Positions 1 to 10,905 of a stretch of DNA of 64,000 nt are shown one piece after another; position 1 is the first letter of the stretch, and every line of letters begins with the position of its first letter. Location: contig QEOQ01000519.1 of the NCBI GenBank assembly GCA_010279815.1, forward strand, positions 254,171 through 318,170, given 5' to 3'. The DNA comes from Brachionus plicatilis (lineage: Eukaryota > Rotifera > Eurotatoria > Ploima > Brachionidae). The notes beneath the pieces were generated by a model. That model searched no databases, was not told where the DNA came from, and saw nothing but the letters and a program-made list of their open reading frames with translations. A program made the translations under genes and the position numbers.

Positions 1-404
1 AACATATCTATATTTGTAGCTTAAGTGACCACATTTAACTTTGGTCAATATAGCGAAATTTCCGTATGAACATGACTCAGCGTTTTTACTTTCAGACTCA
101 GTAACTCCTGTTACACAATGTCCAGTTTTTCCCAATTCTTCTAACATTTTCTTATTGAATTCAGAACGGCATTCAGTTGGGGTAAATGATCCACTTTGCC
201 ACATGTCCAATATTATTGTTGATGCAATAACAACAGCTTGTGAGGCAACACTATACAAAAATGTGGAGCTAATGCTCTTTGGTGACCAAATTCTGTGATG
301 TTTATTATTTCAGCAAAATCAGTTTGATTTTGCAATTGAGCTGTGCAATTAAAACTTATGAAAGATAATAAAAAAAATGACATAACAAAATTTAAGTAGA
401 CCAT
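1..404 (-). CDS. Unrecognised gene at the window edge, possibly secreted (partial, frame-broken)
   Basis: Read on the minus strand, two frames overlap here. One starts at an ATG near 404 with a hydrophobic leader rich in Phe, Leu and Ser ending near Cys-Thr-Ala, like a signal peptide, and stops at 213. The other is open from about 302 to the left edge (about 98 codons). It holds several cysteines (in TECRS, GHCVTG, ESCSYG, KCGHL) and a mixed composition typical of a real exon. A possible acceptor, atcacag, precedes it near 303, but I find no donor that would join the leader to it. So this is either two exons with an unseen junction, a frameshifted pseudogene, or chance. The family is not recognised, and most of the gene would lie outside the window. 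Confidence 0.3.
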
Positions 405-730
405 TTTGCTAGTTTAAATTATTTTATAAAAATTTTTAATGCAAAAAAAAAATTTCGAACTTAATTTATACTAGGAATTAAAACTTATAAATTAATAATA
501 GTTCAATATCTGTCATTTCTATTTTATTCTGAAAAGTATATATTTTCGAATAAAAATGATATTAATTAATTTGAATTATTTTTTGAAAGATTTCTGATTG
601 AGAAATCGTTTAAAATTTTTAAAAGAATTTTTCCAATAAAACATTTAGAATGACATGAATTACTTTTAAAATAATAATATCCTAGACTAAAAAAAAAAAA
701 ATAAACGAATTGAAGTACTGAATTCCCTCA

Positions 731-902
731 TTCGATTATGCTGCACCACAAGCTAAGACACGCTTTTAGACCATGCACCAAAGTGCATCTCGCCCATGCT
801 AAAATATTGTTAACTTTGAGCCCATGCTCTAATAGCATTATCACGAGTTAAGGTCCGGATCAAACTTTGAAATTCTTAATTTAATGCGTGATCAAGACTT
901 GG
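731..902 (+). repeat. Dispersed repeat, copy 1
   Basis: About 170 bp that recurs with roughly 85 percent identity by eye at 10583-10752. Both begin ttcgattatgctgcacca, share tgcaccaaagtgcatctcgc, and end in a region with tcatgact/catcaagact words followed by A-rich sequence. It is comparatively GC-rich for its surroundings. No coding potential is seen. It is probably the end of, or a whole short, non-autonomous mobile element. Confidence 0.75.
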
Positions 903-1085
903 TTTTAAGAGTAAAAATAAAAAGAATTTTTTTTATTATTTTTTTATTATTGGTAAAGCTTTAAGAATTAAAACAGATTGCGGCAATATTTTATACATTT
1001 TTTTTTAAACAAAAAAAACTCTTTAATACGTCATTTTATCAATTCTAAGTCTCTTTAAATTTATAAGATATACATCAAAAAAATA

Positions 1086-1222
1086 AAGCAGATCATTTTA
1101 CGCAATTTTAAATTAAAAAATGTAAGATTACATCAATCTAATTTTTCGTAATTTTACATTGTTTAATTTAAAACTGCGTAAAATGATGTAATATTACTTG
1201 CTCTGCGATTTAAAGTAAAACA
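1086..1222 (+). repeat. ACGTAA-word repeat, copy 1
   Basis: Contains cgtaaaatgatgtaatatta followed by an octamer-like ctctgcgatttaaagtaaaac. The same string recurs almost unchanged at 58255-58315. Internal inverted words (ttacgcaatttt / aaaactgcgtaaaa) suggest a small foldback element. Confidence 0.6.
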
Positions 1223-1427
1223 CTGTATATTTAATTTTTGAAATTAACTAGCTAAGATTTGCTCTTAATTAATTTTGCTCTGAAATGATAAACATGACCC
1301 TTAAATTAAATTAAATGAGCTCTGTTTTATTTATTTATCAAAATAATTAACCTCCTTTTTAGGAGAAGTAAAAAAAAAAAGAAAGACAAAATTTAAGTAT
1401 TAAGTCAGAAAAAAAAAATATATAAAA

Positions 1428-2608
1428 AAGCATCTTCATAAACTACGTGGTTATGGGCTAGGTGAGAAAATAGTAAGGTGGCTAGAAGACTTTTTAAGTA
1501 TGAGAACTCAGCGAGTTGTACTTGGTAATGGAGTTTCTAGATGGTCAGAGGTGCTGAGTGGAGTTCCGCAAGGGTCTGTACTTGGACCCCTGCTATTTGT
1601 TCTGTACATAAATGACCTACCTGACTGCGTTTCAAATAAAATGGAATTGTATGCAGATGACTCAAAAATACTCGGCATAATTAATAATGTTTATGAGAGA
1701 GCGATGTTACAGAAAGATTTGGATGCAGTATGTCAATGGATAGAGGTTTGGTGTATGGGACTGTGTGCTAACAAATGTAAAGTAATGCATTTCGGCAGAC
1801 TAAATGAAAGGCATAAATATACACAAAAAAGCAACGGGAATGCTATACTAGCGACCACAGATTGTGAAAGGGATCTTGGAGTGATGGTTTCATCAGATTT
1901 AAAGTGGACCAGCCAAGTGAAAAGTGCTTGTGCGAAAGCGAGTAGGGTACTAGGAATGCTAAAGCGAACGTTTACAAGTAGAGAGGAAAGACTGTGGGTA
2001 AGATTGTATATTTCCATGGTGAGACCCCACCTAGATTACGCAGTGCAGGTTTGGAATCCAAGTATGAAGATGGATGTGAATGCGTTGGAAAAGGTGCAAG
2101 AGAGGGCAACAAAAATACCTATGTCTGTAAGAAACATGCCGTATGAAATGAGGCTGAAAAAATTAGGACTGACAAAGCTGAGTGAAAGAAGAGTGAGAGG
2201 GGACTTGATTGAAATGTACAAATTAGTGAATGGAGTAGAAATGGTAAGCTTGGTCAAGAATCTAGTGAATAAATCAGAAAACAAGGGACCAGCCGGGGCG
2301 TTAAGAGGAAATAGCATCAGAGTCCATAGAGAAAGTTTCCCAGCTCAAATTAGAAACGATTTTGCTGCTGCAGTAAGTGCCAGACATGTATTTTTCTCAA
2401 ATAGAGTAGTTCCGCATTGGAATAAGCTGCCAGAAAATGTGGTGAAATCCAAGTCAACTGCTAAATTTAAAATGGCTTTAGATAAGTTCAATGGAATCGG
2501 CTGCTACAGCTCCACACGGCCAGTTGGCGGTGATGGGCTCAGACAATCTACATGTTAGGTGTCGCAGCAAGAACTACTACTACTTTAAAATAATTGAATA
2601 ATAAAAAA
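1428..2608 (+). mobile_element. Non-LTR retrotransposon fragment (CR1/L2/Jockey-like reverse transcriptase), 5'-truncated
   Basis: One open frame runs from about 1428, with no start codon because the element is truncated, to a stop at 2556-2558. It encodes the palm and thumb of a LINE reverse transcriptase. The motif SGVPQGSVLGP is followed by LYINDLPD and the catalytic LYADDS box, then a region with RDLGVMVSSDLKW, MVRPHLDYAVQVWNP and LEKVQERATK, the standard order in CR1/L2/Rex/Jockey elements. The endonuclease and the N-terminal RT are missing, as expected from incomplete reverse transcription. After the stop comes about 50 bp of 3' UTR ending in a short (CTA)n run and A-rich sequence, a typical tail for this group. 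The RT part carries no stop, so the insertion is fairly young. Its GC content is clearly higher than that of its flanks. Confidence 0.9.
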
Positions 2609-3184
2609 AAGCTATTAATAAAAAAGGAAAGGTATCAGACGGATCTAGACAGATCTAGAAAATGTTACTCACTAATTTTTTGGCAGTTCATTTAGAATAG
2701 GTCTGATTTAGTTTAAGATTGTTTTCAATCCACCTAAAATCATGTTGGGGTAAATGATATTAAAAGTGACCGTAAAATAAATAAATAATCTATTTCAGAT
2801 CTTTTGGAGTCAGAAATCCCATCTCTTGTGATTAGTACCTTTTTTAAACTCTTTTTGAATTCTAAAACATTTTTTGAGATTGTATGAAAATTTGCTTTAG
2901 AATGATTAGTGAGGATTGCAATATCTGCTGAAAAAGAATTTTTAGTAGGTGATTCAATAGATATTCATAATTTGAAAAGAGAGAAAGATGAATTTTATTG
3001 TATCGATAAAAGATAATTTTGAGAACATATAAAGTTCCTAAAAGTTGAAAATATTTAGGATTTTGAGGACTCTGGACATATGGCAGGTTGGTCAATTATT
3101 GATTATGTGCCCAATAACATTTATAACGAGCTCTTAATAAACAAATAAATTACGTTTTCCATCCCCTTATTTTTCCTTTAAAAA
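2609..3184. other. AT-rich spacer, nothing recognised
   Basis: Low-complexity AT-rich sequence between the retrotransposon tail and the Merlin element. No frame, RNA gene or clear repeat is visible. Confidence 0.5.
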
Positions 3185-3186
3185 AT

Positions 3187-3370
3187 TTTTGGCAAAGATG
3201 AGTCCCATTAACCTCATTTTTGGTACGTATCCGGGGATACATAAAATATGTATTTTGTGAATCAAAAAAATACAATGTTTTTTTGTATCCGAGAATACAT
3301 ACTTTATGTATTCTTTCAAAAATATTCTTTTGAAAAATACATATATGTATCCTTCGATACATATATATAT
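3187..3370 (+). repeat. Left terminal inverted repeat of the Merlin element
   Basis: Inverted match of 4697-4893 over about 180 bp with several small gaps. The outer part, with gatgagtcccattaacctca, is the best conserved. Confidence 0.75.
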
Positions 3371-3839
3371 ATATGTGTCCCAGGATTCATAAAGGATACA
3401 TTTGGAAATACATGTTGGGATTGTAAATTTGAATAAATAATTTTTCCTTTAAAAAATTTTATTAAAATAAAAAGAAAAATAAAAATGCTGGGAAGAAAAC
3501 ACAAATTAAGGAACAGCAAAAACATATAAAACATTTATTTTTAATTTTAATTGATTTCTTTTAAAAATGAATTTAATAAAATGTTACATAATGGTTCGTT
3601 TTTATTCATTGGAGTAGGAAAATTATTATCATGGTCGCTCAATTTCATTCTAAGCTCGGTGCTATTCAGGTGAAACTGTTGATCAAATTTCTCATATCCT
3701 TTAAATATTAACTCTTTAAAAAAATTGATCTGTTTTTTTCGATCTCTTCTATATTCTTTTTTTTTTGTAAATTGTTCTTTCATCAAAAAAAATATTTTTT
3801 CAAAAACCAAACTCTGGTTTTGATATCCTTTAAAAAAGG

Positions 3840-4265
3840 ATATGATATCCTTTTTTAGCGATACCATTGCTCCGCTAGATACCCTTTTAGCAATTGCTGT
3901 GTTGTTCCACGTACAGATCGCATTATTTTATATTTTGCTACACTCTATGAGATCTCAATCAACTGTGTGTGTTTACCAGATATCGGGTCAATGGAATTTT
4001 TACTATGATTTACAGTGTAATGATCATAGCCATTTCTTTTTAAGAAGTTATACGATGGCCATTCATCTGAAATAATTTCAGATCCATTAGCACAATTTTT
4101 TAAAATAATTAGTAAAAGTGTTTCGGTGTCTCTTTTCTCAACCACAAACATTCTTGTTGCACTAAACAGGTGTTTTACTTTTGAAGCCAACTTGTACTTG
4201 TAGGATCTATTCTCGCCATATATTCTATTTGGTATAACAACAAAGTCAGCTGGTGTTTGGAGCAA
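3840..4265 (-). pseudogene. Merlin (IS1016-type) transposase remnant
   Basis: A minus-strand frame from 4265 to 3945 carries the block typical of Merlin/ISXO2-like DDE transposases: MFVVEKRDTETLLLII, then ISDEWPSYNFLKRNGYDH, YTVNHSKN and DPISGKHTQLIE. The middle Asp (in SDEW) and the final Glu (in LIE) of the catalytic triad are visible. The frame then stops, but the next frame continues with KYKIMRSVRGTTQQLLKGYL and AEQWYR before another stop. That is the usual C-terminal continuation, so a frameshift near 3945 breaks the gene. The N-terminal part with the first Asp is unclear. A different minus frame at 3547-3867 is Lys/Phe-rich and was not assigned. Confidence 0.75.
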
Positions 4266-4696
4266 AATGAGCCATATCCCCTGCCTTTTAAAAATAATTT
4301 TGATAACGAAAATTACACTTCATTAAGTCAAAACAAGTTTAAGAGGACGCTGCTCGGATTTACTGCAGGCATTGTTCAAATTATTGTGCAGTAAAAGCAA
4401 CGGTTTCCAGTGGGAACGGAGTAAAATCTTTAAAAAAAAATGGTTGAACCAGAACAGACAGAAAACACAGGAACAGAATCTTTTAATTTTGATAAAAATA
4501 TATTGATTGATAAAATAAAATAAAATTACCAAAATTTCAAAGAGCTTTTTGATTTAAAAAGTGATGAATCAAAAAGAAGATTAAAAGAAAATGAAGAAAT
4601 TCATAATCTTTTACTAAGTGTTCCTGGGGTTTCTGAACCTACAAAGCAATCAGAAAGAGTTTTACATTTAGGCCTTATTACTCTATTTAAATATGA

Positions 4697-4893
4697 TTTA
4701 TAAGTATCGAGGGATACATATATGTATTTTTCAAAAAAAAAATTTTGAAAGAATACATAAAGTATGTATTTTTTTGATTCACAAAATACATGTTTTGTAC
4801 ATTTTGATGCATTCTCAGATACATATTTTATGTATCCTCGGTTACATGTCAAAAATGAAGTTAATGGGACTCATCTATACCAAATTTTTATCA
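4697..4893 (-). repeat. Right terminal inverted repeat of the Merlin element
   Basis: Inverted partner of 3187-3370; see the element entry. Confidence 0.75.
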
Positions 4894-5782
4894 GTATTCT
4901 CATATTTAATATTCTTATTGAACAATCAAGAACTTGAATACGAAAATGTTCTTTTCACAACTCACTGTTGTCAGAAGTAGATGAAGACCAAGGGAACGAG
5001 TTCTCTACTGTTCAATTAGGGTTTTTCAAATAATAAAAAAACATAAATATTAGTTATGATAGAATTTGTTTGATAAACTTGAATGAACATGTTGTGATCA
5101 TTTGTTTATTTATTCACGCATCCTAAAACTATTGACAATCAGAGGCGAGTAGAATTTTTCCCAAAGGTATTTCAATTTTAAAGTTCTGCTTTAAGCTCTA
5201 AAATTCAAAATTTCGTGCAAAAGTATATTGTTTATCAAATTGTCAAAATCCACCTTAAAAATTACAGAAAATAGTTAAGATTCTTTAAAATTTTAGCTCA
5301 ATTTTTATGAATTTTTAAAAATTGAAAATTCGGGTAATGCTCTGCAAATCAGTCAATTTTATTTCCCAACTTAAAAAAAAAGAAATTTTCACAAAATTAA
5401 AAAAAAACAATAATCGATGTATATATTTTATTAATAAAATAAATTTCTAAAAAATTCCTTTAAAAAAATTGAAAGATCTATGTACATGTATTTGCCATTG
5501 AATAGATAAAAATAAAAAAAAATTGTACAAAATCACCCTTATATATCCCTGAGTCAATCCAAGGACTGAACAAACAATTTGTAACAAATCAATAGAATAG
5601 AAACACATTTCAGAAAAAAAAAAAAACTCCAAAAATTAAATAGTTTCATTTTGAAGAAATTTATTAACATTTGAATAATTTAAGTCTTGTGTTGCCTAAT
5701 TTAGTAAACCATTAGCCGAACCATACACTGTGCTTTAGGCCTATTGACTCAAATAAATACAAGTTTAGCTGTCATTTTTGTT
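4894..5782. other. AT-rich spacer downstream of cyclin K, nothing recognised
   Basis: Runs of A and T with no credible frame. It separates the Merlin element from the 3' end of the cyclin K gene. Confidence 0.5.
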
Positions 5783-5788
5783 TTTATT
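5783..5788 (-). terminator. Polyadenylation signal of cyclin K
   Basis: TTTATT on the plus strand, that is AATAAA on the minus strand, about 80 bp after the cyclin K stop codon. Confidence 0.65.
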
Positions 5789-5867
5789 GAATAAAAGTCA
5801 TCACAGAAAATATAATTAAAATTTAAAAGAAAAACAAAACAAGAGGACTTTTTATTATAACTTTTTT

Positions 5868-8209
5868 TTATACCGGTCTATCAGTTATGTTAACAGTCTT
5901 TAGTGCACTTGATCTCACTTGGGAACTGGATGTGTTATTTGAATTGGACGAAGATATAAACGTCGAATTGTACATTTTATTATTTATATTTACATGAGAT
6001 TGTTCTTTGGGTCCATTGTGGTGCACGTGATGGTACGAATGGTTTAAAAGGTCTGTAACCGGAGCGCCGGGGGCCATGCTGTATTGATGGTGAACATTGT
6101 ACGGCTTTGTCGATTGCTGCGCAGAATAGGAAAACTGCTGAGGCATGACGGGCATGGGAGGATTACCGGGAGATGGGTAATATGCATAGTTTGGATACGG
6201 GGGCTGGGAAGCAGGCGGCGGTGGAGGTGGCGGCGGATGAGAATACGAGTGGTATTGCTGCTGGTATTCATGGTAGTACGACTGGCTCATTTGGTGACCC
6301 GGGTACTGTGCATTCGGCTCACTCAGAGTCTTCATCAATTTGGCTGAAGTCGGGCTAGTCGGCTCGGTGTAGCCCACCGAGGGCAGTGTGGGTGTCAGAG
6401 ACGAGTCCGGCGGCGACTTCTTAAATTCAGGCCTGTTAATTTTCTTGTCAGTCAGATGGCTCGGTCCGATCCGGACTCACAAACAAAAAAGAAAATAAAA
6501 AGAAAAGCAAAAAATTTTATTTATCTTGGAAAAAAATTGTCGGACCGGACCTTGTTTAAAATATTTCAAAATTACTCTCTTGCTGGCCAGACTAGGCTGG
6601 GCGGTGCTAACAGTGGTTCCGTTTTGGCCGACAATCGGCTTACTGGGCGATGACGAGCCTGGTTGTTTCACATACAAATCAAGAAGTTGGTGACAAATGT
6701 CTTCATTTTGGGCAAAACAAAAGTAAAAAAAAAGAAGTGCTGGTGATATTCAGAGTTGTTTTGAAAGTCACAAGTCTTATTAATAAAAAAATCAATAAGA
6801 ACAAGTCATGACTTTGAATTGCTGAGAAAATTTGGTTTTCGGCCAGATAAAATTTTATTTATATTTTTAATTTTAGATTTTAAAAAACGATGAGAACGGC
6901 AATTCTTTCACATGGCCGCAACCTTAACCGATCAGAACGGCAATATTTTAACATGGCCACAACCTTAACCGATCAGAACGGCAATATTTTAACATGGCCG
7001 CAACCTTAACCGGTCAGAACGGCAATATTTTAACATGGCCACAACCTTAACCGGTCAGAACGGCAATATTTTAATATGGCCGCAACCTTAACCGATCAGA
7101 ACGGCAATATTTTCACATGGCCGCAACCTTAACCGGTCAGAACGGCGAAATTTGCATGATGAACTTAAAAATAAACTTACAAGTCAAAGTCATGACATTT
7201 TAGATTTTTTCCAACTTACAAGTCAAAGTCAAGCCTTGGACTTTTGAGAAAATATTAAAAAAAAATTAAAAGTCCAAGTCCTGACATTCACTTTTGTAAG
7301 AATTGCTGGGACTTATTAATGACTATTGTACAAGTCCGAAGACATTTATGTGAACACACCTTCTAGTATATCAATGTGGAGTCCGTCAACAAATTGGTCC
7401 CACCAGTCCTGTTTACCACTACCCTCTTTTTTATTCGCCCAATCCTTTATCTCAAACTTGGACAGCTTGCTGGTCAAATACATGAGAGCAATGGCCACTA
7501 TTTCGGGCTCCCATTGCAAGCACAGCGTGGTGCTGTAGCTGTCGTTTATGAAGCCCCATGTCATCTGAACCAGTGAATGAATCTGCTCCTGGTTTCCCTT
7601 GAGCGTTTTGGCATACTTGACCAAATAGCCGTACGGATGATCTACTTGCAGGTCAAACTTGATGGTCTGGAGCATGATTTTCTCATAAGTCATTATGTCT
7701 CTGATTGTCTCATCATTGAACGATTCGGCATGCTTCTTGAGGTATTGGCGCTCTGGCATCGGCTTTGACTCCTGGTTTGCCAAGCTCTCAAGGTACAGCT
7801 TGGCCGCGCGCACTATGTCCCTGCACTTTTTTGGCGTCTCTTCGACTTTGCCAGCCAAAAAGAGACAACACGCGGCCGTGATCTAAAGCGCAAAATTAAA
7901 AATCCTCCTTTATCAATTTTTTTGTTTACGTACATATCTGGGAAATTCGTTGAACGAATGAAACATGTAGAAGCGGTGAAAGAAAACAACCCCAGTGGCC
8001 ATGGTGTCGTAGCGTCTTGAAAAGAGAAAATTTTAACATTCAGATAACGAGCAGATGAGCTGGCTGACTTACAGTCCCATGGTGTTGCCGCAGTCGATCA
8101 GAAATCGAGCACCTTCTCGTCTGTATCGAGCCTCTCGTTCGGGTTCAATGCCATCTCGATGTGAAGGTGTGTTAGCTAATTCGGCCTTGCTAAAATACCA
8201 AAAAGGCAT
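5868..8209 (-). CDS. CCNK: Cyclin K (CDK12/CDK13 partner), five exons, about 480 aa
   Basis: Cyclin K activates CDK12 and CDK13, nuclear kinases that phosphorylate the RNA polymerase II C-terminal domain during elongation. Minus-strand exons are 8209-8073, 8015-7934, 7882-7360, 6700-6576 and 6443-5868. All junctions are GT/AG, and the sum is 1443 nt, an exact frame. The first exon has [14 protein letters not shown] and [14 protein letters not shown]; exon 2 has [20 protein letters not shown]; exon 3 has [39 protein letters not shown] and [20 protein letters not shown]; exon 4 has [10 protein letters not shown]. These give two cyclin boxes clearly closer to cyclin K than to cyclin T. The C-terminal about 170 residues are rich in Pro, Tyr, His, Gln and Ser with an eight-proline run, like the proline-rich tail of the vertebrate protein (580 aa), but shorter. 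The start was chosen as the ATG just before PFWYF. A further upstream exon cannot be excluded. Confidence 0.94.
6889..7147. repeat. 41-bp minisatellite in cyclin K intron 4
   Basis: Six complete 41-bp units (6889-6929, 6930-6970, 6971-7011, 7012-7052, 7053-7093, 7094-7134) plus a partial seventh. Each unit contains cagaacggcaatattttaac and atggccgcaaccttaacc. Units differ only at a few sites (gatc/ggtc start, gccg/gcca). The array lies in the 659-bp intron between the exons at 7360-7882 and 6576-6700, and it is far more GC-rich than the rest of that intron. Confidence 0.95.
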
Positions 8210-8790
8210 TCTTGGGTCAGAGTTGGGAGATGTTCGGGTTGGCGTTTTTTTGCTCTTTTATTTTCTAGTGAATTTTGTTAAATTATTTGGTCTTGTTTTT
8301 TTTTTTTTGCTGAACATAAAATTTTAATTTAGCAACAACAATAAAAAAAATTTTTGAGTCGTATGCTATTTTGTATAGTGCAGCAAATTTGTCTTAACGT
8401 TAGTTGATTTTTTTTAAATTTATATGATAAATATTTAAATGATTCAAATTGATAAGATTTTTTTGCCTTTTTTTAAGTTCAATATCAGAAATAAATAAAT
8501 TTATGAGTTTTTTATATTTTTTCCATTTGACTACTTTTGTTTGAAAAAATTTTGTTTTTTTTTTAGAAATAAAATTTAATTTTGTTGGTTAATAAATTAA
8601 AATTTGATTAGACATAAATTATTTTCGACTTGAATTTTTTTGTTATCTAATAAAAATTTGAAATTTTTTTTAGACTTTTTTTAGTTTGATTGAACTCGAA
8701 ATATTAGATTGAAAATACACAGAGTTAATGAATATTGACTATTTGATGAAATAAAGTTTTTTTTTTACCTCAATTTTAATAAAAGTATAT
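8210..8790. other. Cyclin K upstream region, AT-rich
   Basis: Probably holds the 5' UTR and promoter of cyclin K, because the gene reads leftward from 8209. No TATA box at a convincing distance or other signal was recognised; the sequence is mostly T-runs. Confidence 0.4.
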
Positions 8791-10115
8791 CAAAGAGGTT
8801 GTGCATATTTCAATGCAAATTTCGCTCCCTACTTGAGACTTATGTACCTGGACAAATTGCACATTATTTTGAAGCTTAACATTCAAGGATTACAGTCGTA
8901 TATTTCTTATAAAAAACTAAGGTGGGGGCTATGAGTTATAGCGTTTCAATGATACCCAGCTTTTAGTTATAGATTATTAGAATATCGCATTAAATAAAGG
9001 ACCTAAAATCGGAATAATTTTTCTTGATTTGCAATTTAAAATTTTCTCTTTTATCAGAAAATATAAATATCAAATTAAAATCTGATTTGTATCTATAAAG
9101 CATATTTTGTGGCAAAAAGGGTATTATACTTTATTTTTAAACTATCAAATAGCCCCCATTTTTTTTGCTAATTAATTCAAAAAGAATCCTCAACATTTTC
9201 TCTATAAGTTATGATAGATTATATTCATAAACATAAATCCATAGGGTCTATAAAAGGACAAAAATATTAAAATATTTAGATTTTAAAAATATTTATTCCA
9301 AATAATAAAAACAAAGATCAACCAAATTTACTATTGGGTTTTCAATAATTTTACTATTATTTATATCATCTATCTGAAAAAATTGGTTACACAAATAGAA
9401 AATCCCTTTGAAATGGTTACGACTTGATTTAAAATTGCAACAAAAGAATCTATAAGATTTATTGTCAATTTTTTAATTTAGAGTCACTTCATTTAAGTTA
9501 ATTTTTTGTTCATGATGGGTATCTATCTGTAAAAATGGAGGAATATTTTGAGATTGACTAATATTTTTATAAACAATACCAATACCAAAACAAAAATTGC
9601 ATTGAGACTGATTCTGCAACATTATAATTACATTATTGTCTTCTATCTGTTCCATTTTTTTTTTAATTTTAGTAAATCTTATTCAAAAAATCAGCTGCTT
9701 TCATATTAATTTCAAGGGAAGACCTTGATTTCAAAAATGACTACAGACTATTAACCTTTTTAAGCATTTTATTCTGACCGTTTTTGGGAACTTGTAATTT
9801 TAGTAATAATTAAGTTTAAGTAAAGTTTATCAAATTGACTAATTTTTTCATTAATTATTTATAAGTAGGAGTCAAAGTTGTTTTTTTTCTTTTACTAACT
9901 ACACTTCTACCGAATTAATGGCGTGTTCGTACCAGTACGTAAAAAAACGGCCCAGAACCGTACCGAAACAAGTTGTTTTTTAAATTTTTGAAAAACTAAG
10001 TCTACACTAAATTTTCGAGAGAAATTTTAGAAAATGATATTAATTTTATCAAAAAAAATATTATAGGCCTTTTTTTTGGAGCAAAATTTTCATTGAAATA
10101 TGCACAACCTCTTTA
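8791..10115. mobile_element. Putative non-autonomous DNA transposon with inverted ends
   Basis: The left end at 8791-8828 (caaagaggttgtgcatattt, then caatgcaaatttcgctcc) is matched in inverted orientation by 10078-10115 with only a few differences. The interior of about 1.25 kb is AT-rich and has no recognisable transposase; a 60-codon minus frame at 9473-9655 is not convincing. The target-site duplication is unclear. The family is unknown. Confidence 0.6.
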
Positions 10116-10582
10116 TTAGAATAATATTTTTTTCTATTAAACTCATCAGAGAATAAATTTCATAATCAAAATATTAGAAAAATATCCCTGTTATAATAAT
10201 AAAATACAATTATAAAAAAAAAGGGCAAAAGTTTAATATCTCAATCGATACGATATTTCCATATGCCCAATTTGATTGATCAGCTGAATTTGATTTTTTT
10301 TTCAAAATTTAGCAGAATTGAATTTTTTTAGTTGAATAAATAAACATTTTATTAGAATGAAATTGTGAATTTCTTAAATTACTTATTTGAAATTAAATCA
10401 ATATAAAAGCTCACATTTTATAGAAAATTAGTAATTAACAAAAAGCATAAAAATGAAAATTTATTTTAATCTATAAATTTGATATACATACTAATGAAAC
10501 TTACGAGGGCTCAACAAGTTTGGCCAAAATTAAATAAAATATAAAGAAATATATTTTTTTAAACTTGTTTTATCAAAATGTT

Positions 10583-10752
10583 TTCGATTATGCTGCACCA
10601 CAAGTTAAGACACGTCTTTGGATCATGCACCAAAGTGCATCTCGCCCATGCTATAATATTGTTAACTTTGAGCCATGCTCTAATAGCGTAATCACGCGTT
10701 TAGGCCCGCATCAAACACTGAAAGCCTTAGTTTAATGCGTCATCAAGACTCA
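10583..10752 (+). repeat. Dispersed repeat, copy 2
   Basis: Direct-orientation relative of 731-902, with the same landmarks in the same order. Confidence 0.75.
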
Positions 10753-10905
10753 ATTTTAAAGTAAAAAATAAAAAAAATAATTTTTTCGAATTATGCATTT
10801 GGTGCAGCATCAAAGATTGAGAAATAAAAAATATTGAAAAATTCATTTTTTATATTTTTATTTTTTACTTTAAAATCGAGTCTTGATGACGTATTACAAA
10901 AAAAT
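10733..10905. repeat. Imperfect hairpin formed by the tail of the dispersed repeat
   Basis: The tail of copy 2 (atgcgtcatcaagactcaat then ttaaagtaaaaaataaa) is matched in inverted orientation at about 10855-10905. An inverted gctgcacca word near 10800 matches the start of the repeat. So a partial second copy sits head to tail-end with the first, forming a foldback structure. Confidence 0.65.

Larger units (their letters stand above)
405..1427. other. AT-rich intergenic stretch with two dispersed repeats
   Basis: No coding frame with credible composition is seen. The stretch holds a dispersed repeat (731-902) and a short repeat rich in TTACGTAA-like words (1086-1222), both with relatives elsewhere in the window. 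Confidence 0.6.
3185..4893 (-). mobile_element. Merlin-family DNA transposon, decayed, with long inverted ends
   Basis: The two ends are inverted copies. The left arm (about 3187-3370) reads, reverse-complemented, like the right arm (about 4697-4893). Shared landmarks are ttaatgggactcatct near the outer ends, then ttttatgtatcc, ttttttgattcacaaaatac, gaaagaatacataaagtatg and tacatatatgtatttttcaa. The interior on the minus strand holds a transposase remnant of IS1016/IS1595 type (separate entry), which assigns the element to Merlin. The arms are rich in short palindromic atacatatgtat words, and their internal order is partly rearranged. The target-site duplication (8-9 bp in Merlin) could not be fixed, so the outer limits are approximate. 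Confidence 0.72.

Noticed and set aside
1733..2317. Minus-strand frames opposite the reverse transcriptase
   Set aside because: Shadows of the plus-strand RT frame, with no family features.
3316..3534. Tyr/Ile/Phe-rich frames in the Merlin arms
   Set aside because: They arise from the atacatatgtat palindromic words of the inverted ends.
6044..6358. Frames of about 60-85 codons on both strands opposite the cyclin K tail
   Set aside because: Arg/His/Trp-rich shadow translations of the GC-rich proline tail. The minus-strand tail frame continues the cyclin K exons and is the real one.
6889..7147. Regular repeats considered as a CRISPR array
   Set aside because: Units are contiguous with no unique spacers, in an intron of an animal gene. 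It is a minisatellite.
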